DNA of 64,000 bases, from assembly GCF_016587355.1 (NCBI RefSeq), contig NZ_BNJF01000004.1, positions 186,001 through 250,000 on the forward strand, read 5' to 3'. The stretch's first letter is position 1; the number at the start of each line of letters is the position of its first letter. This DNA is from Ktedonospora formicarum. GTDB lineage: Bacteria; Chloroflexota; Ktedonobacteria; Ktedonobacterales; Ktedonobacteraceae. The notes below the pieces were generated by a model, which was not told where the DNA came from, searched no databases, and was given only the letters and a program-made list of their open reading frames with translations. This document shows positions 33,865 to 43,360 of this stretch, piece after piece. The position numbers and the translations under genes were made by a program.

Positions 33865-34093
33865 TAGAGCGTTCCCATCTCCCGCTCGCTCTCGCTCTGC
33901 CAGTTTTCCCACCCCAGTCAAGGGTCGCTGCTCTCGGGATCGTTTGTTGCACGCTCCTGGCTGGAACTGGCATTTCAGCAACCTCTCCCAAGCCTCAAGC
34001 TCACAAGGATGCGCGGATTCGCCTGCGGCTCGCCGCCTCCCAAGGGGTTGACAAGTAGACACTTTGGTGCGCAATCCGTGGGAATATCAGCTT

Positions 34094-35296
34094 TCAGGCT
34101 TTAGTATCATGCGGATTGAGACGCAACACCTCCTCCCTGGCCCTCTGTGCTTCCTCATGGCGGTCCAGGGAGTCGAGAACATGTGCTTTCTGTTTCCAAG
34201 CATCCACATCTTGGGGATTGAGGCGCAACGCCTTTTCAAAGGCATTCAGCGCTTCCTCCAGACGCCCGTGGGTACGCAGCAAACGCCCTTTGTCATACCA
34301 GATATCCCCATCATCAGGGCTGAGGTGCAACGCTTCGTCATAGGCTGCTAACGCTTCCTCATAGCGATTGAGTGCTTTCAGGGGACTCGCCATACTATAC
34401 CAGGTATCTGCGCTATCAGGATTGAGGCGCAACGCCTCCTTAAAAGCTACTAACGCCTCCGTATGACGTTGAAGGAAACCAAGGATAATCCCTTTGTTGT
34501 ACCAGGCATTCACATGCAACGGATCAAGCTGAAGGGCTTGATCATAAGCTGCCAGCGCTTCCTCATAGCGTTGCAGATAATCAAGCGCAATGCCCTTATT
34601 GGTCCATGCTTCTTTTTTTACTGGATCAAGACGCAGTGACTCTTCAAAGGCATGCAGGGCCTCCTCATAGCGTTTGAGCCGAGACAGCGCATTCCCTCTG
34701 TTATACCAGTAGTCTGCATTCTGAGAATTGAGGTGCAACGCTTCCTCATAGACCATCAATGCTTCTTCATGACGCCCAAGCTTGTTGAGGACACGCTCTT
34801 TGTTATGAGGAGCTTGAGCGTGCGTAGGTTCCAGCTGGATCGCCTGCTCATACGCGGCCAACGCTTCCTCTAGCCGCCCAAGATCCTCAAGAACAGTCCC
34901 TTTGTTGTTATAGACGTCGGCAAATGGGGACCGAGCAAGTGTGGGCTTCAGGAGGAAATGCTCTGCGCGATGATAGTCACCAGCATCCATGGGTTCCAGC
35001 TGGATCGCCTGCTCATACGCGGCCAACGCCTCCTCTAGCCGCCCAAGCTTGCGGAGGTCATTCCCTTTGTTATAATGGTTACCAGCATCCATGGGTTCCA
35101 GCTGGATCGCCTGCTCATACGCGGCCAATGCTTCCTCTAGCCGTCCGAGCTCGTCAAAGACATTCCCTTTGTGAGTATAAGCATCAGCCTTCGTGGGTTC
35201 TAGTTGGATCGCCTGTTCGTACATAGCCAGTGCTTCCTCAAGTTGTCCAAGCTTGCGAAGGTCATTCCCTTTGTTAAAATCAGATGTATTTTCCAT
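34094..35296 (-). CDS. TPR-repeat protein
   Basis: A 400-aa protein composed of about eleven canonical 34-residue TPRs, for example GNDLRKLGRLEEALAAYEQA, AWYNKGIILGFLQRHTEALV and IWYDKGRLLRTHGRLEEALN, with the usual W/G/Y/A pattern. The start is the ATG at 35296 following AAGGTGG; an upstream GTG gives four more residues. There is no signal sequence or membrane segment. Such solenoids bind peptides or proteins. It is flanked on both sides by related palindromic elements (33787 and 35453), so it may have been moved or captured with them. Confidence 0.9.
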   Translation of the reverse strand: MENTSDFNKGNDLRKLGQLEEALAMYEQAIQLEPTKADAYTHKGNVFDELGRLEEALAAYEQAIQLEPMDAGNHYNKGNDLRKLGRLEEALAAYEQAIQLEPMDAGDYHRAEHFLLKPTLARSPFADVYNNKGTVLEDLGRLEEALAAYEQAIQLEPTHAQAPHNKERVLNKLGRHEEALMVYEEALHLNSQNADYWYNRGNALSRLKRYEEALHAFEESLRLDPVKKEAWTNKGIALDYLQRYEEALAAYDQALQLDPLHVNAWYNKGIILGFLQRHTEALVAFKEALRLNPDSADTWYSMASPLKALNRYEEALAAYDEALHLSPDDGDIWYDKGRLLRTHGRLEEALNAFEKALRLNPQDVDAWKQKAHVLDSLDRHEEAQRAREEVLRLNPHDTKA

Positions 35297-35452
35297 ACTG
35301 AGTACCACCTTCTTCTTTGGCGGCTAGCTCGTTCCTCATCGATCAACTCATGAACCCTTATTCCCCTGCGTACAGCCAGCCTATCGACTTCATAGTATAG
35401 CACCCGTATGCTAGCCTACCAAGGGAAAGAGAAGGATATTTCACAGAGCGAT

Positions 35453-35632
35453 GGCCCTCAAGTATTAACATATCGGATTACAACGCTAAGCGCTTAGCGT
35501 TGTAGAGGGTGGACTAAGATCCTGACAATTTTGTGCAGTAAGATTTTTTGAGCTTGAATTGCGATAACGGTCGATCGTTTTTGCCATCCAAGATCTTAGT
35601 GTATTTTTTCGTACGGTTAATGCTCAAGGGCC
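35453..35632. repeat. 180-bp MITE-like element with GGCCCT ends
   Basis: Left end GGCCCTCAAGTATTAAC (from 35453) and right end, read inward, GGCCCTTGAGCATTAAC (to 35632) are inverted repeats. Just inside the left end lies ACAACGCTAAGCGCTTAGCG, the same palindromic core as at 33787-33864. No coding capacity. The rest of 35309-35965 is AT-rich and shows no gene. Confidence 0.65.
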
Positions 35633-35965
35633 ACCTACCATCCTTCTTATGTTCAGGTTTACGAGCATAGTTAATAAAAACAAGCAAAAAGAATTTTATA
35701 CGCAAGTAGAATTATACGTATTTTACTTGCAGTTTTTTTCAAATAAAAAGTATTCTATGTACATAGAATACTTTACTGCTTGCCTACCATAAGGTTTATA
35801 TCCGGTAGCTAAAACAATCACATTTTTGTTTGGTTATGTGCTAAGAGAGGAGAAGGTAACTTTTAAACATTCATAAGAGATAAAACCTCTTTTTGCACCA
35901 CGAGTTGGTCCAGATTCCACGAAAAAGGCAAAGACTGCATTAGCTTGGAAAGGATTCAGTGTCGC

Positions 35966-36817
35966 ATGACAAAAGAGCACAAAGACGACTCCAAAAAAGA
36001 AAAGAAAAACACTCCTTCTGTTCCCAGGCAAGAAATTGCTTCCTCCCCCAATGAGTGGTATCTCCTTTTCCTTCCCATTGTGTTAGCGGCGATTGTTTTT
36101 TCCATCAGCATCTCTCTATTTTATAAGGAAGCAAAAGCTGCAACAACAATGACTCAATGCACATACTGCCAAGGAATCAATAGTTGGTACAATCATGATA
36201 TTTTTGTGCATGGGGGCTATACACAGGTCTCAGTGGTCCAACTCCATGCCGGAAGTAATTATGGAGGAGGCACTGCCATGACTAGCGTGACCTTATTAGT
36301 TGGAGATGGCATCGATTTTTCTCAAGGTGGAAACTATGTCGAGGCTGGCTATCGTGTTGATCACAACCACAATTATCAATACTGGTTTTGGCGATATACG
36401 ACCTCAACTCAGGTTCTAGAATATGCTTCTTCTGGTTTAAAGTCTGGTCCCAGCGGTGACTTCAACCACGACGCCTATATCGCTATATACACCTCAAGCG
36501 GTTCAACAAATACATGGCATGCTGCCATTACAGGTAATGCCTCTAGCTGGATACCATGTTGTTTCCCAGCTCATTTCAGCACGAGTTCAGGGCTTCCAAA
36601 TGATATCGAAATAGGGGAGAGAGTCTACTATTCTGGTTACTCAACTCAGGACGCTGACATCTACTTCACACAAAATCAATATCGTAATGCAAACAACGAC
36701 GGTTATTATTATCAATTCCAAAATGGGGCAACTCATAGTGATAGCCAAGTGACGGGTGTATGGAGCCCTCCTCCCTCCTCCTCAAGTACAGGTGGAAGCT
36801 TCTATACACACGTTTAA
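35966..36817 (+). CDS. Membrane-anchored or secreted beta-rich protein
   Basis: A 283-aa protein with a charged N-terminus, one hydrophobic helix (WYLLFLPIVLAAIVFSISIS, about residues 32-52), then an AKAA stretch that could be a signal peptidase site, and a beta-rich exported domain high in Gly, Ser, Tyr and Asn (NHNYQYWFWRYTTSTQVLEY, YYSGYSTQDADIYFTQNQYR). Six cysteines may form disulphides. The domain has the look of a plant neprosin-like or carbohydrate-contact fold, but I cannot assign it. GAAAGGA precedes the ATG at 35966. The next gene is also exported. Confidence 0.65.
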   Translation: MTKEHKDDSKKEKKNTPSVPRQEIASSPNEWYLLFLPIVLAAIVFSISISLFYKEAKAATTMTQCTYCQGINSWYNHDIFVHGGYTQVSVVQLHAGSNYGGGTAMTSVTLLVGDGIDFSQGGNYVEAGYRVDHNHNYQYWFWRYTTSTQVLEYASSGLKSGPSGDFNHDAYIAIYTSSGSTNTWHAAITGNASSWIPCCFPAHFSTSSGLPNDIEIGERVYYSGYSTQDADIYFTQNQYRNANNDGYYYQFQNGATHSDSQVTGVWSPPPSSSSTGGSFYTHV

Positions 36818-36941
36818 AGGAATATATGCCAAGAGGAATCGCGTGCTCTACGTACTGTTGCAAATTAAACGAAAGGCAATATGATTGCAAGCTTGATAGC
36901 AATGATTTACGCTCTCATTCGTGTAAAAAAGGAGAAATGGC

Positions 36942-37454
36942 ATGAAACTCAGTCCACGTGTTGCAGGCATTGGCTTGATAGTAGCTTTATTACTTGTCGT
37001 TTTAGTGCTTGGGACGAACCTGGTTGTTCAAGGTGGAAGCTTGCCTCAACCTCATGGGTTTACGCCTCCTGCCCACACAACCCCTCTTGGGCGCCAGCCT
37101 GCTATCATACCAGCGCAAGAGAAATTGCAAATAAATGCATTGCCAACGTATGGAAAATCAGAAGTCGATACGTATCTGAAAGACCATTATGGGGAGAATT
37201 TGCTTCCCTACACAGTCTCTTTCATTTCACCTCAAGATGCAACAAAAAAAATAGAGGCAACGTTTGAAGATACTGCAGCAATTGTATGTTATGTTGAATT
37301 TCAGGGTGTCCCTTCCGATATGGCTCAAAATCCTGTGATGACGAACTCAGTTACTCCGGATACCAACACACATCCAAGAAAAGCACTCACACATGGCTTT
37401 ATGCTTTTTGATGGTGCATCGGGGGACCTCATTGTGTCAGGCGCAGGGGCGTAA
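36942..37454 (+). CDS. Exported or membrane-anchored small protein
   Basis: A 170-aa protein with an N-terminal hydrophobic segment (VAGIGLIVALLLVVLVLGTNLV, residues 7-28) that is a signal peptide or anchor, a Pro-rich linker, and a small domain of about 100 residues (EVDTYLKDHYGENLLPYTVS). There is no lipobox cysteine. AAGGAG lies eight bases before the ATG. It follows the other exported protein on the same strand; the two may be co-transcribed. Confidence 0.65.
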   Translation: MKLSPRVAGIGLIVALLLVVLVLGTNLVVQGGSLPQPHGFTPPAHTTPLGRQPAIIPAQEKLQINALPTYGKSEVDTYLKDHYGENLLPYTVSFISPQDATKKIEATFEDTAAIVCYVEFQGVPSDMAQNPVMTNSVTPDTNTHPRKALTHGFMLFDGASGDLIVSGAGA

Positions 37455-37508
37455 AATTTCCCACTTTTGAGAAGTAGGCGAGTGTCATTTTCTTCTATGC
37501 ACGAGTCA

Positions 37509-37570
37509 AGAAACCTTCTGTTGAGATCACTAACATTTCTTTTTTTCAGTGATCTCAACAGAAGGTTTCT
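37509..37570 (+). terminator. Perfect 23-bp hairpin after the exported-protein genes
   Basis: A perfect 23-bp inverted repeat, beginning AGAAACCTTCTGTTGAG (37509-37531) and mirrored at 37548-37570, encloses a 16-base loop that contains TTTCTTTTTTTC. The T-run is in the loop rather than after the stem, so it may be a bidirectional terminator or a MITE remnant. Confidence 0.6.
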
Positions 37571-37683
37571 GTGATAGCGAGAATTGAAATGCGCGGTCGT
37601 TCTCTAAAAACAACCGGAAACGTCACATCGAACGCATAGCGCACAGATCTAACCCATGACGATTGCACTTTTTCCTTCTTGAA

Positions 37684-37728
37684 TTATCCACAATCTCTCC
37701 ACACCCACTTGGAAAAGTTCGTGGATAA
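37684..37728. promoter_or_regulatory. Two DnaA-box-like sites
   Basis: TTATCCACA (37684-37692) is a perfect match to the DnaA box and CGTGGATAA (37720-37728) is its near-perfect inverse, 27 bases apart. They lie in a 400-base gene-free stretch (37455-37858) otherwise empty apart from the hairpin. Two boxes alone do not prove an origin. Confidence 0.5.
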
Positions 37729-37858
37729 CTGGGTTGTCTCCACTCCCCTGGATCAGGTATGCTTCTCCCAGATCACCCATCTCATGGTTCTCATCCTTCA
37801 GACCCTTTTATTTCTATCCTTGTTTTTGTTGTGCCTTACAGATTGAAGGAGGGTTGCC

Positions 37859-38485
37859 ATGCCTGTCTCCATCGAAGGGGAAACTCGTCTCGCGCCTCGA
37901 AGCCTGGTCATTCGCCGTCACCCCGTAAGCGAGACACAGAAAGCAGGGAAGGTACAGGTCGCGCGTGCGTCTCAACTGACAAAGATCAGGTCGCGACCAC
38001 TGTCAGCGGCCGACGTTCCTCCCTGGCAACATCGGGCCGCTTTCCCCTCGCACACGAAAGTGCGAAAGCAACACAGCTTCTGGCCATTATTGATAGGGAT
38101 AGGAATGCTCTGCGCGTTCCTCCTTGCCATCGGCACGCAATTTCTGATGGAGCGGGGCATAACACTCAAAGATGATCTCCAATACGGTCGGCCGCGCACT
38201 ACCCAGATCGATCATTTTGTGGGGCACGAGCGCGATACATCGATCCCAACCCACTTCACGGCAATCAATCTCAAAGGGAAGGTGTATATCTTTGAGATAC
38301 CAGGAGGAGATACAGAGCACACCCATCTGCTCCTAGGGCCACGCCTGCTTGGATCAGGAGCAGATCTTGCACCCGTAACGCTGACCTTCTCAGGCGATGC
38401 CTACCATCCTGATCTTGTGGTGAGTGTTGATGGACTGCAAATGCGTTTTCGCAATATAGGGAACACCTATGAACCGATGGCATAA
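37859..38485 (+). CDS. Single-pass membrane protein
   Basis: A 208-aa protein with a basic cytoplasmic N-terminus (about 70 residues), one membrane helix (FWPLLIGIGMLCAFLLAIGT, residues 74-93) and an outside domain of about 110 residues rich in strands (TAINLKGKVYIFEIPGGDTE, DLVVSVDGLQMRFRN). GAAGGAGGG precedes the ATG by five bases. The type II layout and domain size recall small conjugation-associated membrane proteins, but no family is recognised. Confidence 0.65.
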   Translation: MPVSIEGETRLAPRSLVIRRHPVSETQKAGKVQVARASQLTKIRSRPLSAADVPPWQHRAAFPSHTKVRKQHSFWPLLIGIGMLCAFLLAIGTQFLMERGITLKDDLQYGRPRTTQIDHFVGHERDTSIPTHFTAINLKGKVYIFEIPGGDTEHTHLLLGPRLLGSGADLAPVTLTFSGDAYHPDLVVSVDGLQMRFRNIGNTYEPMA

Positions 38486-38487
38486 GC

Positions 38488-38557
38488 GAGAGTGAAGAGA
38501 GCAATCATCATTGCAGATCTGTCCCACCAGGTTGTAACGAATGCTCTCTTCACTCTC
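38488..38557 (+). terminator. Long terminator-like inverted repeat
   Basis: GAGAGTGAAGAGAGC (38488-38502) pairs perfectly with its complement (38543-38557), with a 40-base loop. It lies directly after the membrane-protein gene and before the convergent gene at 38587-38910; the large loop makes a simple terminator less certain. Confidence 0.55.
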
Positions 38558-38586
38558 AACAATAGCCTCAAGTAGGAAGCATCATG

Positions 38587-38910
38587 TTACATGGCAATGC
38601 GCTGCTTCAAGGGTGGTGGATCAGCAATAGTCGCTTGAAAATCTATTAACTCTATCTCATTTTCTATTGACTCCATCACCAGGCGCGTTGCGTCTCCATT
38701 GACTTGCAAACTGATAAAATCTTCATCAGTGTCTCGATGTGAGGAAGCGTAGATCGCAATGGTTTGACCAGATCCAAGCCATTCTTGTACAGTCCAGACC
38801 AAACCTTTCGGGATATCTGGCAAACGCATTTGATGGGTGACGTATCCATCTGAACGTGAGATCTGGACAAACCAGTGGCAATCAAAATCCGCAGAAAGCA
38901 ATAGTTCCAC
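38587..38910 (-). CDS. Small hypothetical protein, start uncertain
   Basis: A 107-aa protein that begins with a GTG at 38910 (VELLLSADFDCHWFVQISRS) or was once longer upstream. It looks globular, with strands and helices (EWLGSGQTIAIYASSHRDTD, SLQVNGDATRLVMESIENEI). There is no clear ribosome site before the GTG. The ISL3 element begins 75 bases upstream and may have separated the gene from its promoter. Confidence 0.5.
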   Translation of the reverse strand: MELLLSADFDCHWFVQISRSDGYVTHQMRLPDIPKGLVWTVQEWLGSGQTIAIYASSHRDTDEDFISLQVNGDATRLVMESIENEIELIDFQATIADPPPLKQRIAM

Positions 38911-38985
38911 ATGTAACTGTCAAAAATACCATAACCTCGCCGAAACGGGGAGATATGGATCAGAAGAGAAAAATGGCGAAGATAT

Positions 38986-40881
38986 GGAACTCCATCAACT
39001 TTGATGAATACAGCCTGTCTGCTTGAAGAGACCCATCCTGATATACTCATCGCTAAGAGATTTGTGCATGCAATCTCTTCATCACAAGGACGAGGTATCA
39101 GATGGAAGGGTCTCTCTTGCTCCCTTTGAGCGATGGCCTGGTGATCGAGCAGATCTGCCGACAGGAACAGCAGATCATCATCTCGGTTCGCTCCACCGCT
39201 GCTCTTGCTCGTTGCCCACTCTGTGCCGCTGTTTCAGAATCTATTCACAGCCATTACCAGCGAACCGTGGCCGACCTTCCTGAAGTCGGCCAGCTCGTCA
39301 TCCTGAAATTGACAGTGCGCCGCTTCTTTTGCCGCAATGCTCTCTGCACTCGTCGCATTTTTACCGAAAGGCTCCCTGAACTGGTTCGGCCCTGGGCACA
39401 GATGACCAATCGGCTTCGAGAGGCACTGGGTGTCCTGAGCTTTGCGACCTGTGCCGAAGCGGGTTCACGCCTGGCTCCGCACTTAGGAATGAAGGGATCA
39501 CCTTCTACTCTCTTACGCTGCCAGAAGGCCGCCTCTCTCGCTCCACCAGCGGACTTCACGAAGATCGGTCTGGATGATTTTGCCTTTCGTCGTGGTCGCA
39601 CCTACGGCACGATCATCGTGAACCTGGAGACCCATCATTTGATCGATGTGCTGCCTGACCGGACAGTTGAGACTGTTGCAGCCTGGCTTGCTGCCCATCC
39701 AGACATCGAAGTGATTAGCCGCGACCGGGCCTCAGATTACGCCACTGCTGCCACTCTTGGCGCTCCACAAGCTTTGCAGGTGTGTGATCGGTGGCATCTG
39801 CTTCGCAATCTCAGCGAACACGTCACCACTTTTTTAGCACGGATGCGTGCGCAGATCCGTAAAACGTCCCAGGAGCAAGCTCCACCTAGAGAAGAAGACC
39901 CTCTCGAAGAAGCTCGCTGGAAAGAACGAGAAGCCTGCGAACAAGCGCGGGACACCCGACGGCAAGAGCGGCGAGCACGCAAAACCGTTCGAGAGCAAAC
40001 TAAAGCGGCCCGCCAGGAAGAGCGACTGGATCGCTATCAGCAGATACTCACTCTCAAGAGTCAAGGACTCTCTCCCGAAGAGATTGCTCCGCGCGTAGGG
40101 TGTTCTGCTCGAACGATTCGCCAATGGCTCGCCGATGGGGTGAAAACCACTCCCAGACGCAGACGCCCCAGTCCGCTCGATGCCTACGCTTCCCATCTGT
40201 GGAGGCGCTGGGAAGAAGGAGAGCAGCGGGCAGAGAAGTTGTACCAGGAACTTCTCGAAAAAGGCTACACTGGCTCCGTCCGTGCGGTCTATCGCTATCT
40301 TCATCGGTGGCGTCCCTCTCAAACAGATTGTGAGGAACCTGTGGTGAGAAAGCACCGCCCAAGAAAGACGGCCCCTCCTCCAGGACCATTCGATGAGTGC
40401 CAGGCCAAGGAAGCGGTTTGGCTCTATATCCGCTCTCCTGACGAGTTGAAACCGAAGGAGCAAGAGCACGTGGCCTTCATCCGGCAGGTCCATCCTTCCC
40501 TTGAGACAGCTTATCAATTGGTTCAGACGTTTGTGAAGATGGCAAGAGAACGCACAGGAACGGGTTTAGAAGTCTGGCTGAAACAAGTACGCGACAGCCA
40601 GATTGCTGAACTCACCCAATTTGCCAAAGGCATTGAACGAGATCTGGCTTCTGTCCAGGCAGCTCTTACTCTTCCCTACAGCAATGGCGTCGTCGAGGGT
40701 CATGTCCATCGGCTCAAGCTCATCAAACGCCAGGGCTACGGGCGAGCCTCCTTTCCCCTCCTCCGCCAACGGATTCTCTACCAAGCCGTCTAGGCGTTCT
40801 TCAGTTTGTTTCTTTCCTCTCGGAAAAGAGACCTCTCTCTTCAAGCAGACAGGCTGTATTCATCAAAGTTGATGGAGTTCC
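38986..40881 (+). mobile_element. Complete ISL3-family insertion sequence with 46-bp inverted repeats
   Basis: Perfect 46-bp inverted repeats lie at 38986-39031 and 40836-40881 (outer ends GGAACTCCATCAACTTTGAT). The seven bases AAGATAT stand outside both ends (38979-38985 and 40882-40888), close to the 8-bp duplication usual for ISL3. The single gene inside is intact, so the element is likely recent. Confidence 0.9.
39102..40793 (+). CDS. ISL3-family transposase
   Basis: A 563-aa transposase. The N-terminal zinc-binding region has RCPLCAAVSESIHSHY and FFCRNALCTRR; the catalytic core shows IGLDDFAFRRG (Asp), VISRDRASDYA (Asp) and SNGVVEGHVHRLKLIK (Glu). Between them sits a helix-turn-helix, LKSQGLSPEEIAPRVGCSAR. 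Length and order agree with ISL3 proteins of this group. The frame is undamaged and flanked by perfect inverted repeats. Confidence 0.93.
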   Translation: MEGSLLLPLSDGLVIEQICRQEQQIIISVRSTAALARCPLCAAVSESIHSHYQRTVADLPEVGQLVILKLTVRRFFCRNALCTRRIFTERLPELVRPWAQMTNRLREALGVLSFATCAEAGSRLAPHLGMKGSPSTLLRCQKAASLAPPADFTKIGLDDFAFRRGRTYGTIIVNLETHHLIDVLPDRTVETVAAWLAAHPDIEVISRDRASDYATAATLGAPQALQVCDRWHLLRNLSEHVTTFLARMRAQIRKTSQEQAPPREEDPLEEARWKEREACEQARDTRRQERRARKTVREQTKAARQEERLDRYQQILTLKSQGLSPEEIAPRVGCSARTIRQWLADGVKTTPRRRRPSPLDAYASHLWRRWEEGEQRAEKLYQELLEKGYTGSVRAVYRYLHRWRPSQTDCEEPVVRKHRPRKTAPPPGPFDECQAKEAVWLYIRSPDELKPKEQEHVAFIRQVHPSLETAYQLVQTFVKMARERTGTGLEVWLKQVRDSQIAELTQFAKGIERDLASVQAALTLPYSNGVVEGHVHRLKLIKRQGYGRASFPLLRQRILYQAV

Positions 40882-40990
40882 AAGATATGTGTCAAATTTT
40901 GATCATAGAAGAACGCCATCACTTTCGGCGATGGCGCTCCGTTTTCATTCTTGCTTCTCAAGCGATTATCCAGTGAGATGGCCAATGGCA

Positions 40991-41995
40991 TCACATTGGA
41001 TGGCACTCGACAGCAAAGCAACCAGATGGGAGCTGCCCGACAGCCTGAACCTTGAGTCCAGCCTGGTGGGCAAGCTCTCGAAACTCGTTGAGCGTGCGGT
41101 CCTTGCCTCCAAGTAAGACTATTTCCGGTGTGAGAAGAGAATTCACACTGCCATCTGGCAACACCCCGCCCAGGATCATCAGGCGGCCGCTCGGGCGTGC
41201 TGCCTCGGCACAACGGCTCAAGATGAGTTGTGCTTCTCGGTCGGGCCAATCGTTGAGGATAGACTTCAGGAGATAGAGATCCCCCCCGGCCGGCAACGGG
41301 TCGAAGAAGCTTTGCCCAACCGTTCGGACACGTTCACTCACGCCAGCCTCCTGCAAGATCGAGCCTGCGCGGGCCACCGTCCCAGGGAAATCGACCAGGG
41401 TGCCCTGGATCTGAGGGTGGGCACATAAGATCTCCGCAAGCAAGGCTCCCGTTCCACCGCCGACATCCACCACCGTCTTGACCTCCTCCCAGTCTCCCGT
41501 GAGGAGCACCTCTGGGTTGGGCGTGCTGTGACCTGCCGACCCCATCAGCGCATCAAAGCTCGCCGCAACGTCCGGGTGCGCTTGCAGGTCCTCCCAGAAA
41601 GGCAGGCCAAAAATCTCGTGGTAGGCGGGAGCGCCTGTCCGAACAGCGCTGAGAAGGCTGCCCCAGGCATAGGCTATGCGACCGCCGATCCCACCCAGAT
41701 CAAGGAATTGCTGCGTAGGGCCAAGCAATCCCCGAGCGGCTTCATTCAACGCGAATTGACCGGGTGTTGGCTCGACAAAGACGCCCTTGCACACCAGGTG
41801 CCTGAGCACCCTCTGTAGGAAGTCGGCATTGCACTCTGCCTTATCGGCAAGGGTCTTGATAGCGGTGATGCCAGCGGCGATATGGTCCGCGATCCGCAAG
41901 GTTGCCACCACATGGATACACCAGGGTGTGCACAGATCGCTCAGCGCGCTCAGATTGGCGCTTTCCGCTGGTGTCTGGTCATCTGTCTCTGTCAT
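40991..41995 (-). CDS. SAM-dependent O-methyltransferase
   Basis: A 334-aa enzyme of the hydroxyneurosporene/plant-type O-methyltransferase family (PF00891-like). The N-terminal dimerisation and winged-helix part (TPWCIHVVATLRIADHIAAG, FLQRVLRHLVCKGVF) precedes the SAM-binding motif VVDVGGGTGALL near residue 177; LLKSILNDWPDREA near 250 supplies the region of the catalytic base, here Asn-Asp instead of the usual His-Asp. It transfers a methyl group to a small hydroxylated molecule; the substrate is unknown. AGAAGGAGG precedes the ATG. The AraC gene upstream on the same strand could control it. Confidence 0.88.
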   Translation of the reverse strand: MTETDDQTPAESANLSALSDLCTPWCIHVVATLRIADHIAAGITAIKTLADKAECNADFLQRVLRHLVCKGVFVEPTPGQFALNEAARGLLGPTQQFLDLGGIGGRIAYAWGSLLSAVRTGAPAYHEIFGLPFWEDLQAHPDVAASFDALMGSAGHSTPNPEVLLTGDWEEVKTVVDVGGGTGALLAEILCAHPQIQGTLVDFPGTVARAGSILQEAGVSERVRTVGQSFFDPLPAGGDLYLLKSILNDWPDREAQLILSRCAEAARPSGRLMILGGVLPDGSVNSLLTPEIVLLGGKDRTLNEFRELAHQAGLKVQAVGQLPSGCFAVECHPM

Positions 41996-42170
41996 CTCTT
42001 GTTCCTCCTTCTCGGTTTCTTGCCTTCTCCCGTACCTCGCGACCTGATCTGGATCTCTGTTGGGAGATCATCTTGATCACCATCGCGAAGCGCGAGAAGC
42101 ATTGAGCTAGTGGCATAGCACCTATGCTATCGCAGGAAAAGAGGCCTGTCTTGTAAAAATTTGTCCCAGG

Positions 42171-42992
42171 TCAGGGAAGAGGAACATGGTTGTGATGTTC
42201 ACTTCGCTGCGCCAAGTAGACGCTCGGACTCATCCCAGTAAACGCCTGAAAGTCGTGAATGAAATGTGCCTGGTCGAAATACCCACAGGAGAGTGCCAGG
42301 TCTGTCCATTGGACGGGTGGCCTTTTTGGGGTCCGTTGTAGTGCCTCCTGAAAGCGCAGCAGGCGACAGAACACTTTTGGCGTGAGTCCGACCGCTTCCT
42401 CGAACAGGGAGATGAAGCGCTTGTGACTCACGCCAAGGCGTGCGGTCACCTCCGAGATGGGGCGCCCCTTTAATTCTGTCTGGAACGAAGCCAGCGCGAA
42501 CGTGACGGCAGAAGGTCGTGTCTGTTCCCAGGCTATCCTCCCCAGGAGAAAGCGTTCGAGGATCTGTATCCTCTCAGTGTTCGTCTGGACTCTTAGTAGG
42601 CACTCGCGCAACTCAAGGGCGGCAGGGCCGAAGACGTGAGAAAGGTCCACCGCTTGGTTGGTCAACTCGGTAGCAGGCATCGGCAGAAACGGGCGCGCAC
42701 CACCTGGCTTGAAGCAGACGCTGATGGTGGTAACCAAGGTGGCCGTATCAATGACAGCCACTTGCGAAAAGGCACCGTGGAGTACGCCGCCATGAAAGCT
42801 CTCAAACTGGTCGCCATGTCGTGGAGTGGAGACGGCAAGCGTGTCATGGCCCAGATTGATCACCATCGCCATCAGACCATTGGGGAGACAGCGTTCCCTG
42901 GTGGGAAGCTCTGTCTCCCCTTCCGAAATGCTGAAAGCCTCAACGTACGCCGCAAGCAGAGGTGAGGGGAGAAAACGGGATGAGACAGCCAC
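42171..42992 (-). CDS. AraC-family transcriptional regulator
   Basis: A 273-aa regulator. The C-terminal two helix-turn-helix motifs are clear: ISEVTARLGVSHKRFISLFE and WTDLALSCGYFDQAHFIHDF followed by TGMSPSVYL, the AraC signature. The N-terminal 140 residues are a beta-rich sensor domain. It starts with a GTG at 42992, with GGAGGTAA seven bases upstream. The methyltransferase gene lies downstream on the same strand after 175 bases, so regulation of that gene is plausible; the effector is unknown. Confidence 0.9.
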   Translation of the reverse strand: MAVSSRFLPSPLLAAYVEAFSISEGETELPTRERCLPNGLMAMVINLGHDTLAVSTPRHGDQFESFHGGVLHGAFSQVAVIDTATLVTTISVCFKPGGARPFLPMPATELTNQAVDLSHVFGPAALELRECLLRVQTNTERIQILERFLLGRIAWEQTRPSAVTFALASFQTELKGRPISEVTARLGVSHKRFISLFEEAVGLTPKVFCRLLRFQEALQRTPKRPPVQWTDLALSCGYFDQAHFIHDFQAFTGMSPSVYLAQRSEHHNHVPLP

Positions 42993-43360
42993 GAGTTACC
43001 TCCAATCGATGGAAACTACTCTCGCCATTCTCGCGGCTATGGCAAGCGCAATGAGAGGAACTCACCACCCGACGATATGCGATCGGAAAGGGATATTGTT
43101 CCAGTGTATACCTCATTCTCTGATCAAAAACAAGGTGTTGGCGCATTTGATTGCCATTTTGACTCAATTATCCGCCCAAAAAGAGGTGGTCAACAAAGAT
43201 TCTGGCCCGATTTTCGCTAATTTTTGTACGCAGTTTCTTACGGCGGGTTTATTTATGGGTCAATTTGGCTTTTGGGCGAAGTTATACGCCGGAAAAACGT
43301 TATTGACTCATCCATTTAAGCTCAAAGTGCTGGCGAAGTTATGCGCCGGAAGTGGCGAGT
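42993..43360. other. Gene-free stretch with two 19-base repeats
   Basis: No credible gene. GCGAAGTTATACGCCGGAA (43276-43294) recurs as GCGAAGTTATGCGCCGGAA (43333-43351), 57 bases apart in the same direction, between the AraC gene and the decayed ISL3 transposase. They could be binding or exchange sites for a recombinase or part of the decayed ISL3 end. Confidence 0.5.
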
